Assembly: GCA_030726725.1 (NCBI GenBank)
Contig: JANRDC010000005.1
Location: forward strand, 1 to 45,967
Length of the DNA stretch: 45,967 bases
Reading direction: 5' to 3'
Origin: Flavobacteriaceae bacterium
Lineage (GTDB): Bacteria; Bacteroidota; Bacteroidia; Flavobacteriales; Flavobacteriaceae
Below the pieces are notes generated by a model. The model was not told the origin of the DNA. It searched no databases and saw nothing but the letters and a program-made list of their open reading frames with translations. Positions 20,197 to 28,855 of the stretch are shown one piece after another. A program made the position numbers and the translations under genes. How positions within the stretch are numbered: position 1 is the first letter of the stretch; each line of letters starts with the position of its first letter.

Positions 20197-21066
20197 TTAG
20201 TCGATCGCGATTTGGGCCGCGACAAACATACCCGGAGTCAAGCTTCCCTGCAGTGCCTGATCGATATCAGCGTGCACCACCAGGGTTCTGGTTTGGGCAT
20301 CCACTGCCTTGTTGACCAAATGCACCTCAGCTTTATAGACCTGATCTGGTCGGTCTTGAAAGTAGAATGAAACGGATTGGCCAGGGCGCACCAGGGCTAC
20401 ATCGTATTCAAATACCTCGAGCTCCAAATGCATTTCCCTGAGGTCGGTAATGGTCATAGCCGCTTGATTTTCCGATAAAAACATACCCTGATGGGCGCTC
20501 ACCTCGGTGATGTAACCATCGATTGGGGCGCGAACGACCAGGGTTGGGCTGATTTGGCCCCGGTTTAAAACACTGAGGTCAATGCCCATCAAAGCCATCT
20601 CAGCCTGTGCCGCCAAAAAAGCAGCTTGGGCTTGAGCCCATTCATTCTTGGCCGCTGCTGCGTCCTTGTCCGAAATGATTTTCTCGAGGTGAAGCTGGGA
20701 TTGGCGTTTCCACTCTTGGTCTTGCTGGCTAAACAAAGCCTGGGCAGACAAAAAGTTTTTTTGCTTTTCGATATATCCAGGATGTGTTAATTCAAAAATC
20801 ACTTGACCCTTTTTTACGCGCTCCCCGGGCAATAGTTTAATCGAATGGACATACCCGGCAAACATGGGATGAACTGTGGCCTCATGGGTCGGTGGAACCA
20901 CCAAAATGCCGTGCACCTGAAGGGTTTTGGCATTGGGTTGAGCGGCGACAAGGGGTTCAGCTTCCTGGGCTTGAACCTCTGGTTGATCTACGGTGGGTTC
21001 AGGCGCTGGATCAGTCCCGCACCCCAGGAACGACAAAAGGGCAAATGCGCTAATTATTAACTTCAT
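20197..21066 (-). CDS. RND efflux periplasmic adaptor lipoprotein
   Basis: A membrane-fusion protein linking the RND pump to the outer-membrane channel. It begins with a lipoprotein signal (lipobox FLGC, cysteine 16) and a Pro/Glu-rich linker. A biotinyl-lipoyl-like half (MFAGYVHSIKLLPGERVKKGQVIFELTHPG, split by a helical hairpin), a second lipoyl half (RAPIDGYITEVSAHQGMFL) and a beta-barrel domain follow. At 289 residues it is short for a CusB/CzcB protein. The ATG at 21066 overlaps the stop of the pump gene by 17 nt, so pump and adaptor are one operon. Confidence 0.9.
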   Translation of the reverse strand: MKLIISAFALLSFLGCGTDPAPEPTVDQPEVQAQEAEPLVAAQPNAKTLQVHGILVVPPTHEATVHPMFAGYVHSIKLLPGERVKKGQVIFELTHPGYIEKQKNFLSAQALFSQQDQEWKRQSQLHLEKIISDKDAAAAKNEWAQAQAAFLAAQAEMALMGIDLSVLNRGQISPTLVVRAPIDGYITEVSAHQGMFLSENQAAMTITDLREMHLELEVFEYDVALVRPGQSVSFYFQDRPDQVYKAEVHLVNKAVDAQTRTLVVHADIDQALQGSLTPGMFVAAQIAID

Positions 21067-24000
21067 AAGTGTTGGTTTCAATGACATCATCGGGATAATT
21101 GAGGTCCAGTACCGCTTGGTCTAATTGCCACTGCAGCTGGAGATATTGAATCGTTGTTTGAATGGCTTGGTCTTGAATCAGGGCGTACTGCCAAAAATCG
21201 ATGGCCCCAGAGCGGTGCGCAGCGGCAGCGTTTTTGGAGAGCTCTTCCCCTAGATGCCGATCTCCAAAACTCATGGATTTCAAGGCCGATTTGGCCTGTA
21301 GGTAGCGACCTAAGGCTTTTTTTCGAGCCAATACCCACTGTTGGTTTTGGTCCTGGGCCAGCCACTGGGCCTCGCTCCATCGGTACTTTGCAGCCCGTAT
21401 CCGGGATTGTTGGGGTTTTGCCCAAATAGGAAATGACATCCCTACCTGAAAACCTCTGTAATTTTCACTGCTCAACAACTGATTGGTTCCCTGAAATACA
21501 CTCCCTGATAAGGTGGGCAGATACCCTTGTACCGCAATGTTTTTTTCAATCCGCGCACGATCGACCAACTGTACTTGTTTTAAGCGAGCCACACTGCGCA
21601 GATTGGTCGTATCCAGGGCAATAGGCGTCCAAGTAGTATCTGCTGCGGCAAATCCTGCCGGCAATTGCGCCCAACTGCTCATCTTGCTCACCAGGGCTTC
21701 TAACTGCCACACCTCTTGGGCCAGCAACTGCTGAACAGACCTCGCCTTGGCCAACGCCGTCATATGCTCCAAGGGCGTGATGTCTCCCAGGGCTAGCCTT
21801 CGGTCATTTTTCTGGGTCCAATCCGCGAGTTGAATCGCCAATTTCTTCCAGTGAGCCACCACTTGTTGGCGGTACACCAACTCCTGGTATGCGCTCAACG
21901 CTTTCTTTTCCCAAGACCAAATCAAAGACTGCAACTCGAGGGAAGCGGTTTTCGCGCTTTGGGTCAATAATTGATGACGGCTGAAAAGCAAAGTAGGGAA
22001 AGGTATGGTTTGATTGATCCCCCACACCCGAAGCGGAAGACCGTTGGGCGCTATATTGTTTTCGTCAAATTGGTGGTAGACCTCCGTAGATCCGATATCC
22101 CAAGCAGTGCCGATCATTGATTTTGCGGACTGCCCACCCTGTTGCGCCGCCTTGATTTGCGGGTGGTTGTCCCTCACGAGAGCTACCCAATCCTTTTGGC
22201 TTACTCGTTCCTGGGCACTGAGCTGTCCCACACCTAGGGCGATAAACACCCCCAATACCACCGCTTTCTTTCCTGACTTCTTCAGGCGTATCGGGGATGG
22301 ATTCCAGCGATCAAACAAGGCGTACAACAATGGAAGCACCAGTAAAGTCAACAGTGTTGCGGAGACCAATCCTCCGACCACTACAGTCGCCAATGGTCTT
22401 TGCACCTCAGCCCCTGCGGAAGTGGAAATGGCCATAGGTAAAAAACCCAAAGCGGCTGCAGATGCGGTAAGCAGCACTGGACGCATTCGGTTTTGGGTTC
22501 CCCGAATAATACGGGCATATCTATTGCGCACCCCGTGAACTTGCAGCTCTTTAAATTCCTCAATCAAAACAATTCCGTTGAGCACCGCTATGCCAAAAAG
22601 CGCGATAAATCCAACACCTGCTGAAATGCTAAAAGGCATGCCCCTCAAAGACAACAAAAGCACCCCACCAATGGCAGATAGCGGAATCGCTGTATAGATC
22701 AACAAGGCATCTTTTACCGAGTCAAAGGCGAAATAAAGCAGGACAAAAATCAACAATAGGGCTACTGGAACTGCAATCGCCAAACGACGCGATGCAGTCT
22801 GCAGATTTTTAAACTGTCCTCCATACTCAATCGAATACCCCACGGGAAGCTCAATTTTTTCCGAAACTATTTTTTGCACATCTGCGACCACTGTGGCCAA
22901 GTCTCTATTGCGGACATTGATCCCTACCACCACCCTTCTTTTGGTATCGTCTCTTGAAATTTTAGCAGGACCCTGATCATAAGTTACCGAGGCCAATGAG
23001 CCCATCAACACCTGACGGCCGTCGGGTAACTGAACACTCATCTTTTCTATGTCTTGTAAATCCTGTCTGTACGACGCATCCCATTTCAAGGTCATGTCGT
23101 ATTGTTGTTCTCCTTCAAAAACAGTGCCCACCCGAGCACCGGCAAAACCCATGGAGAGTAGGTTGTTCAGCTCATCTACCGTAACCCCATAGCGGGCCAA
23201 TGCAGGTCTGAGGTATTGCACCCGCATCTGGGGCAGTCCTTCAATTTTTTCGACGCTGATATCCGATGCTCCTGGCACATGCGCAATAGCTGACTGTATC
23301 TCTAGGGCTTTTTGTTGCAGTACGGAAAGGTCTGGCCCGAATATTTTGAGGGCCACATCAGCCCTTACCCCGGTGATCAATTCGTTAAATCTCATTTCAA
23401 TGGGTTGCGTAAACTCATAGGCTAAACCTTCTATCTGCATCAATGAATCTTTGATCAAATCAGCCAGTCCATCCTTGGTGGTTGCGTTTTTCCAAGTATC
23501 TATAGGATGTAACTTGATGATCACATCGCTCTCTTCCATTGACATAGGATCCGTAGGTACCTCAGCGGCCCCAATGCGCGTAACTACTTGATCCACTTCC
23601 TCAAAACTCGAGATAATTTGCTCCATCTGCGTGGTGTATTCAATGGTTTTGCTCAAAGATGTTCCCGTAGGCAAAACTGGCTGAATGACAAAGTCTCCTT
23701 CGTCCAAGGTCGGTACAAACTCCCCACCCATACGGGCAAATAACACGATAGCCCAAACCAACAGGGCTACGGCCCCGCTGAGCACCCATTTTTTGTGGCG
23801 CAAGGCCCAAACAAGCGTCGGGTAATACACCTGGCGCGACAATCGCCCCAGCACACGTACAGACCAACCTGAATTCAAGGCTTGATCAGGCTTGACCACC
23901 AAGGCAGTAATGACAGGGATGTAGGTAAAACAAAGCAACATGGTTCCGACTAGGGCAAAACTGAATACCAAAGCCATCGGGCGAAACATCTTGCCCTCCA

Positions 24001-25414
24001 CCCCTACTAGAGAAAGGATTGGAATAAAGACGATCAAGATAATCAACTGACCAAAAATGGCAGAGCGCATCATTTTTGAAGCTCCTTTTCTGGTGATTTC
24101 ATCCACGGCACTTCGCCGTTCCAAAACAGACATAGAGGACAGGCAAACGCTTTGGGCTGTTATTTGGTAAGCGATAAACTCGACGATAATCACTGCTCCA
24201 TCGATGATAATACCAAAATCTATGGCCCCCAAACTCATCAAATTGGCATCTACCCCAAAGAGATACATCAATGACAGGGCAAAAAGCAAACTCAGGGGAA
24301 TCACAGAGGCCACCACCAGACCTGAACGCCAGGATCCGAGCAAGACCACCACGACAAAAATGACGATCAAACAACCCAAGATCAAGTTTTCGGCGATGGT
24401 AAATGTGGTTTTTTCGATCAGTTCACTGCGCTCCAAAAATGGGTTGATGGAAACTCCTTTAGGCAGCATGGTTTGCACCTCAGCTACCCGTTGCTTCACT
24501 GAGGCGATGACCTCTTGGGCATTGGCCCCCTTGAGCATCATGACTTGTCCCATAACCGCTTCTCCTTGACCGTTGGCCGTAATGGCGCCAAATCTATTGG
24601 CATATCCGTACCGCACCTCAGCGATGTCCCTGACCAAAACCGGTATGTTGCCTCTTTGAGCGACCACCAATTCCTCGATTTCGGAAAGCTGATTGATCAA
24701 ACCCTCACCGCGCACAAAATAAGCTAAGTCGTTTTTTTCAATGTAGCTGCCCCCAGCAATGCTGTTGTTGGACTGCAGGGCTTCAAAAACATCCAATACA
24801 GAAATCCCCAAAGCTTGAATTCTATCGGGTTTAATCGCGATTTCATAGGTTTTTAAATACCCGCCCCAAGTATTGACCTCCACCACTCCAGGGATACCCG
24901 ACAGTTCTCTTTTGACCAACCAATCCTGTATGCTGCGCAAATCAGTCAGCGAATACTGGTCTTTGTGGGCTGCATCTACCGAAAGCGTGTAATGATATAT
25001 TTCTCCCAGGCCAGTAGTGATCGGGCCCATAAACGGGGTCCCAAAACCTTGGGGTATTTTCTCTTGGGCAGAAGCGATTTTTTCCGCGATGAGTTGGCGG
25101 GGCAAATAAGTCCCTAAATCATCGTCAAACACTACGGTGACCACGGAAAGTCCAAACTTGGATACGGAGCGGATTTCTTGAACCCCGGGAAGATTGGCCA
25201 TTTCTAGCTCCACGGGATAGGTCAGATAGCGCTCAACATCCTCAGTGGATAAACTCCTGGAGGTGGTGATGATCTGCACTTGATTATTGGTGATGTCTGG
25301 GACAGCACCTACGGAGATCTGACTCAAGGCATAGACCCCGTAAAGTGCCATTAATGCTGTGCCTAAAAGAACCACCAACTTGTGGTTCAGGGCGTATCGA
25401 ATGATTCGGTCCAT
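21050..25414 (-). CDS. CzcA-type heavy-metal RND pump fused to a TolC-like channel
   Basis: A 1454-residue fusion. Residues 1 to about 1045 form a complete HME-RND transporter. TM4 holds D399, D405 and E412 in IDFGIIIDGAVIIVE, with the same spacing as the proton-relay residues of CzcA (D402, D408, E415); this favours divalent cations (Co, Zn, Cd) over CusA-type Cu/Ag. After a hydrophobic segment at about 1048-1067 that resembles a signal peptide (ends LSAQ), residues 1068-1454 match a TolC/CusC-like outer-membrane factor with long coiled-coil helices. How the fused halves reach two membranes is unclear: either cleavage at the internal signal or a spanning architecture. The adaptor is encoded next. 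Confidence 0.93.
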   Translation of the reverse strand: MDRIIRYALNHKLVVLLGTALMALYGVYALSQISVGAVPDITNNQVQIITTSRSLSTEDVERYLTYPVELEMANLPGVQEIRSVSKFGLSVVTVVFDDDLGTYLPRQLIAEKIASAQEKIPQGFGTPFMGPITTGLGEIYHYTLSVDAAHKDQYSLTDLRSIQDWLVKRELSGIPGVVEVNTWGGYLKTYEIAIKPDRIQALGISVLDVFEALQSNNSIAGGSYIEKNDLAYFVRGEGLINQLSEIEELVVAQRGNIPVLVRDIAEVRYGYANRFGAITANGQGEAVMGQVMMLKGANAQEVIASVKQRVAEVQTMLPKGVSINPFLERSELIEKTTFTIAENLILGCLIVIFVVVVLLGSWRSGLVVASVIPLSLLFALSLMYLFGVDANLMSLGAIDFGIIIDGAVIIVEFIAYQITAQSVCLSSMSVLERRSAVDEITRKGASKMMRSAIFGQLIILIVFIPILSLVGVEGKMFRPMALVFSFALVGTMLLCFTYIPVITALVVKPDQALNSGWSVRVLGRLSRQVYYPTLVWALRHKKWVLSGAVALLVWAIVLFARMGGEFVPTLDEGDFVIQPVLPTGTSLSKTIEYTTQMEQIISSFEEVDQVVTRIGAAEVPTDPMSMEESDVIIKLHPIDTWKNATTKDGLADLIKDSLMQIEGLAYEFTQPIEMRFNELITGVRADVALKIFGPDLSVLQQKALEIQSAIAHVPGASDISVEKIEGLPQMRVQYLRPALARYGVTVDELNNLLSMGFAGARVGTVFEGEQQYDMTLKWDASYRQDLQDIEKMSVQLPDGRQVLMGSLASVTYDQGPAKISRDDTKRRVVVGINVRNRDLATVVADVQKIVSEKIELPVGYSIEYGGQFKNLQTASRRLAIAVPVALLLIFVLLYFAFDSVKDALLIYTAIPLSAIGGVLLLSLRGMPFSISAGVGFIALFGIAVLNGIVLIEEFKELQVHGVRNRYARIIRGTQNRMRPVLLTASAAALGFLPMAISTSAGAEVQRPLATVVVGGLVSATLLTLLVLPLLYALFDRWNPSPIRLKKSGKKAVVLGVFIALGVGQLSAQERVSQKDWVALVRDNHPQIKAAQQGGQSAKSMIGTAWDIGSTEVYHQFDENNIAPNGLPLRVWGINQTIPFPTLLFSRHQLLTQSAKTASLELQSLIWSWEKKALSAYQELVYRQQVVAHWKKLAIQLADWTQKNDRRLALGDITPLEHMTALAKARSVQQLLAQEVWQLEALVSKMSSWAQLPAGFAAADTTWTPIALDTTNLRSVARLKQVQLVDRARIEKNIAVQGYLPTLSGSVFQGTNQLLSSENYRGFQVGMSFPIWAKPQQSRIRAAKYRWSEAQWLAQDQNQQWVLARKKALGRYLQAKSALKSMSFGDRHLGEELSKNAAAAHRSGAIDFWQYALIQDQAIQTTIQYLQLQWQLDQAVLDLNYPDDVIETNTYEVNN

Positions 25415-25427
25415 AGTCGTATACCTA

Positions 25428-25435
25428 CAAATATA
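25428..25435 (-). promoter_or_regulatory. Putative -7 box for the metal efflux operon
   Basis: The minus strand reads TATATTTG, matching TAnnTTTG, 13 nt upstream of the pump gene ATG. The operon would include the RND-TolC fusion and the adaptor, possibly reading into AGCS and era. Confidence 0.45.
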
Positions 25436-25504
25436 ACAAACACCTCAGCGCGTAAATACCCTAAGGTGTGATTGTAATTTAGACCAACAACAAATAAGCA
25501 GGGT

Positions 25505-26131
25505 TTAATCCAGGTGGTAGATTTCCATGATGTTTTCCAAGATGCGCTCAAAATCTATGGCCAAATCCACCAGTTTTCCCGTGTGTACATCGAATACCCA
25601 ACCGTACACCTTGAGCCCGCGCTCTCGGTAGGCTTTCTGAACAGCAGCAGTCTTGATCAGGTTGACGCATTGTTCCTGCACATTGAGTTCCACCAGTCTT
25701 TTGTAGCGTTCTTGCTCTGAGTCAATCGCGTTAAGCTCGTTTTTGTGGATGCGGTACACATCGCGAATATTGCGCAGCCAGGGATTGAGTATCCCCATAT
25801 CCGCAGACTGCAACGCCGCTTGAACACCCCCGCATCCGTAGTGCCCACAGACGACTATCTTGCTGACCTTAAGGTACTGAACCGCGTAGTTGACTACCGA
25901 CATAACGTTGAGGTCAATGGAAATAACCATATTGGCTATGTTTCGGTGCACAAAAATTTCCCCTGGGGCTGCGCCCATCAACTCTTCAGCGGATACGCGA
26001 GAATCCGAACAACCTATGTATAACAAATCCGGATTTTGGCCAGCACCTAACCGATCAAAATATCCAGGATCTCCTTGAAGTTTATCTTCGATCCACGCTT
26101 GGTTATTGTCAAAAACAGTAGGTATGTCCAT
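25505..26131 (-). CDS. Beta-carbonic anhydrase
   Basis: Interconverts CO2 and bicarbonate. Zinc ligands C41, H97 and C100 are visible, along with the D43-R45 dyad in CSDSR; the H-x2-C motif is in CGHYGCGG. The 208-residue length is typical. This CanA-like copy is distinct from the second one at 37 kb, which pairs with a SulP transporter. It stands alone, divergent from the TetR-ABC1 operon with a 117-bp intergenic region. Confidence 0.95.
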   Translation of the reverse strand: MDIPTVFDNNQAWIEDKLQGDPGYFDRLGAGQNPDLLYIGCSDSRVSAEELMGAAPGEIFVHRNIANMVISIDLNVMSVVNYAVQYLKVSKIVVCGHYGCGGVQAALQSADMGILNPWLRNIRDVYRIHKNELNAIDSEQERYKRLVELNVQEQCVNLIKTAAVQKAYRERGLKVYGWVFDVHTGKLVDLAIDFERILENIMEIYHLD

Positions 26132-26211
26132 AGGTATCAGTGCTTGTGGTAAAGAAACAAAAAATAAAGAATTATTCTGTCAACACTGGCCGAATAGACT
26201 TCATTTTATAT

Positions 26212-26219
26212 TACTTTTG
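26212..26219 (+). promoter_or_regulatory. Putative -7 box for the TetR-ABC1 kinase operon
   Basis: TACTTTTG matches TAnnTTTG on the plus strand, 29 nt upstream of the TetR ATG. No clear -33 TTG is seen at the usual spacing. Confidence 0.45.
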
Positions 26220-26240
26220 TATAACATTTAATTGTAAACA

Positions 26241-26249
26241 TTAAACAAA
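26241..26249 (-). promoter_or_regulatory. TTAAACAAA motif at the TetR-ABC1 start codon
   Basis: The plus strand reads TTAAACAAA, ending on the first base of the TetR ATG. This is the same 9-mer as each arm of the divergent photolyase promoter at 32.3 kb. It lies downstream of the likely transcription start, where a bound repressor could act as a roadblock. Function is inferred only from recurrence. Confidence 0.3.
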
Positions 26250-26911
26250 TGGCGGCTACTAAATCAAAGAAAACAGCACTTAGCGCTCAGGAATTGATCT
26301 CTGCCTATATGCATGCCCAATTAGACGGAACAAAACCGTGTACCAATGTGTTTCAGTTTTGTCAAATTGCCGGATGCAGCGAGGCTGATTTTTACGCTCA
26401 ATTCAGCGATTTATCCCACTTAAAGGCTTCGATTTGGGAGGCGTTTATGGGACAAGCCAGTGATTTAGTGCAGCAAAGTCCAGATTTTCAAGCGGCTCCT
26501 GCCCAAGAAAAGGCATTGAGCCTGTTGTTTACCCTGTTTGAAGTCATGACCGCCAACAGGACATATATACTGCACAGCGCCGAAGCATTTAAATCGGATC
26601 TTTCGTCTTGGAGTGACTTGAAGGGGTTCCGCACCCAGTACAAAGCTTGGGCCAAAGAACATTTATCCCGTACATCTCAAGGACCCAAAGCGATGGCTCA
26701 ACTCCAAAGCGCCGGTACAGAGGAAGCCTTCTGGATTCAATTTATGCTTTTGTTGCAATACTGGATAAAAGACAGATCCAAAGGATTTGAAAAAACAGAC
26801 ATCTTGATTGAAAAATCTACAGCGACTTTCTTCGAGTTGTTTATGGAACGGCCGAGCAGCAACTTATTCGATCTAGGCAAATATCTGATTAAAGACTTCA
26901 TCGCACACTAG
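26249..26911 (+). CDS. TetR/AcrR-family regulator, divergent
   Basis: A 220-residue protein with an N-terminal helix-turn-helix region (LISAYMHAQLDG to FCQIAGCSEADFYAQFSDLSHLKASIW) in TetR arrangement, though the recognition helix is degenerate. An all-helical C-terminal ligand or dimer domain follows. Three nt separate it from the ABC1 kinase gene, so they form an operon. Its position at the edge of the photoprotection genes suggests a role in quinone or membrane stress, but the ligand is unknown. Confidence 0.7.
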   Translation: MAATKSKKTALSAQELISAYMHAQLDGTKPCTNVFQFCQIAGCSEADFYAQFSDLSHLKASIWEAFMGQASDLVQQSPDFQAAPAQEKALSLLFTLFEVMTANRTYILHSAEAFKSDLSSWSDLKGFRTQYKAWAKEHLSRTSQGPKAMAQLQSAGTEEAFWIQFMLLLQYWIKDRSKGFEKTDILIEKSTATFFELFMERPSSNLFDLGKYLIKDFIAH

Positions 26912-26914
26912 GCC

Positions 26915-28225
26915 ATGAAATCCATCAATTCTATACCCACGTCAAAAATTGCACGTGCCAAAACCCTATTGAAAACTGGGGTTCAGGTAGGCGGCAACTA
27001 TACGGTGCACTACACCAAAAAACTACTCGGACAAGAAGTATCTCAAAACGAGCTGGACAAAGACAATGCCTCGGCGATCTACGACGGATTAAAAACCATG
27101 AAAGGGAGTGCGCTTAAAGTGGCGCAAATGCTCAGCATGGAAAAAAACATGCTCCCGGAAGCCTATTACGACCAGTTTTCACTGGCGCAGTTCTCAGTCC
27201 CCCCCTTGTCTTACCCATTAGTTCAAAAAACTTTTAAACGCGCCATGGGTCAAAGTCCCGAGGTGCTTTTCGACTTGTTTGAACGTGAAGCAACTCATGC
27301 CGCCAGCATTGGCCAGGTGCATAAAGCTTATAAAGCCGGGCACACTTATGCAGTTAAAATACAATATCCAGGCGTGGCAGACAGCATTGTATCCGATCTT
27401 AAACTGGTCAAACCTGTAGCGCTTAAGATGTTCAACATCAACGCGAAAGACTCAGAAAAATACTTTCAAGAGGTTCAAGACAAACTTTTGGAAGAAACAA
27501 ACTACACCCTAGAGCTCGAACAAAGCGAAGCCATTGCACAGTCCTGTGCAGGACTGGAGAACATCGTTTTTCCCAGATATTACGCATCGCTTTCTGCTGA
27601 GCGCATACTGACCATGGACTGGATGGAGGGTAGGCACATACAAACTTTTGCCAAGAACAATCAGGGAACACCTGAGGCACAGCAAATAGGACAAACCCTT
27701 TGGGATTTTTATATGTACCAGATGCACGTGCTCAAAAAAGTACACGCCGATCCACATCCTGGAAATTTTTTGGTAGATGCACAAAACAGGTTGATCCCGA
27801 TCGACTTTGGGTGTATGAAACAAGTGCCCGATTCATTTTACGCCCCCTACTTTGCCTTGGCTACTGCTGAGGCCCAAAAGGACCGCGCTAGATTCGACGA
27901 ATTGTTGTGGGAATTAGAGATTTTGGTGCCCAGCGACGATGAAACTACTCGGCGTTTTGTCTCTGACCTGTTTCACGAACTATTGAGTTTGTTTACCCTA
28001 CCCTTCCAACGGGACCGTTTTGACTTCTCCGATCCTAAATTCTGGGGCGCAGTCGGCCAATTAAGCAAAAGGCTCAGCAGCGATCAAACCTTGAGAAAAA
28101 TGAATGGCAACCGCGGGTCTAAGCACTTTTTGTACATCAACAGAACTTTTTACGGTTTGTACAATTTGCTTTTTGATTTGGGTGCTGTAGTGGATACCCG
28201 GGCATACATCCGGTATATGAACTGA
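26915..28225 (+). CDS. ABC1/UbiB-family atypical kinase
   Basis: A 436-residue protein of the UbiB/COQ8 atypical kinase-like family, which act in isoprenoid quinone synthesis or lipid handling at the membrane. Visible motifs: KxGQ-like KVAQ (residues 68-71), the alanine-rich loop AASIGQVHKA (129-138), the ATP-site lysine K148 in YAVKIQYPG, HADPHPGN (277-284) and DFG (297-299). The KxGQ glycine is alanine here. The gene is co-transcribed with the TetR gene and convergent with the flavin reductase, 9 nt apart. In phototrophic flavobacteria a link to light stress is plausible but not proven. Confidence 0.9.
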   Translation: MKSINSIPTSKIARAKTLLKTGVQVGGNYTVHYTKKLLGQEVSQNELDKDNASAIYDGLKTMKGSALKVAQMLSMEKNMLPEAYYDQFSLAQFSVPPLSYPLVQKTFKRAMGQSPEVLFDLFEREATHAASIGQVHKAYKAGHTYAVKIQYPGVADSIVSDLKLVKPVALKMFNINAKDSEKYFQEVQDKLLEETNYTLELEQSEAIAQSCAGLENIVFPRYYASLSAERILTMDWMEGRHIQTFAKNNQGTPEAQQIGQTLWDFYMYQMHVLKKVHADPHPGNFLVDAQNRLIPIDFGCMKQVPDSFYAPYFALATAEAQKDRARFDELLWELEILVPSDDETTRRFVSDLFHELLSLFTLPFQRDRFDFSDPKFWGAVGQLSKRLSSDQTLRKMNGNRGSKHFLYINRTFYGLYNLLFDLGAVVDTRAYIRYMN

Positions 28226-28234
28226 TTGCTGCAG

Positions 28235-28855
28235 CTATAGCTTTTCGTAGGGCATCCGCTGTATCAGCTCCGGCAGAGCATACCCATCCAAACCATTGAT
28301 CGTCACAGTCGCTACCTGGTCTAATTGCAGAAAACCATCTGTAGCCAATACCTGAGCGTTGGCGTATAAATGAGCGACTTGGCCGACCACTAAAATAGTT
28401 CCATTCTCGGCAATAGTGTAGTGGTTGAGGTAATTCATACCCATTTGCACCTGAGATTCGGCTGCGTAGGGTGCGGCAAATCCATCCATGTCCAAAGCCG
28501 TCAATCCAGTCGCTTCAAATTCGGATACCTCTTGAGGAAATTTTAGACTAGTGCGGTGGGCTGCATCCACCATGGGTAGGTGAATATGGTTGATGGTATA
28601 AACCCCGGTGGACAATATATTGCTCCAGGTATGACGGGGTACGGTATCCGGTCGCAACAAAAAACCGAAAATGGCAGGTTCGCTGCCCATGTGGATGACC
28701 GAGCTAAACACTGCTAAATTATCCTGACCCTCAGCTGATCGGGTTCCGATCAAGTTAGCTGACTTATACCCTGAAGCAGAGTTGATCAAGTGGATCCTGA
28801 ACTTTGGATCGAGCTGTGCTAGATCAACGCTGGACCAATGAATCTTCTCTGTCAT
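28235..28855 (-). CDS. Flavin reductase-like (FMN-binding split-barrel) protein
   Basis: A protein of about 206 residues resembling flavin reductase-domain proteins (split barrel binding FMN): SASGYKSANLIGTRSAEGQDNLAVFSSV and GFLLRPDTVPRHTWSNI fit the substrate and flavin-binding loops. It is the last gene of the leftward photolyase operon, overlapping the CarH-like gene by 32 nt. A reducing or flavin-handling role for photolyases is possible. The ATG at 28855 (MTEKIHW) is preferred over one five codons upstream. Confidence 0.8.
   Translation of the reverse strand: MTEKIHWSSVDLAQLDPKFRIHLINSASGYKSANLIGTRSAEGQDNLAVFSSVIHMGSEPAIFGFLLRPDTVPRHTWSNILSTGVYTINHIHLPMVDAAHRTSLKFPQEVSEFEATGLTALDMDGFAAPYAAESQVQMGMNYLNHYTIAENGTILVVGQVAHLYANAQVLATDGFLQLDQVATVTINGLDGYALPELIQRMPYEKL

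Noticed and set aside
22107-22538. Open frames antisense to the RND-TolC fusion, such as this 143-codon one
   Set aside because: They mirror the codon pattern of a long conserved gene on the other strand and contain no recognisable motifs.
25439-25469. ACACCT / AGGTGT inverted repeat between the metal pump and carbonic anhydrase genes
   Set aside because: Arms are only 6 bp with a long loop and there is no good T-run, so neither a terminator nor an operator can be supported.
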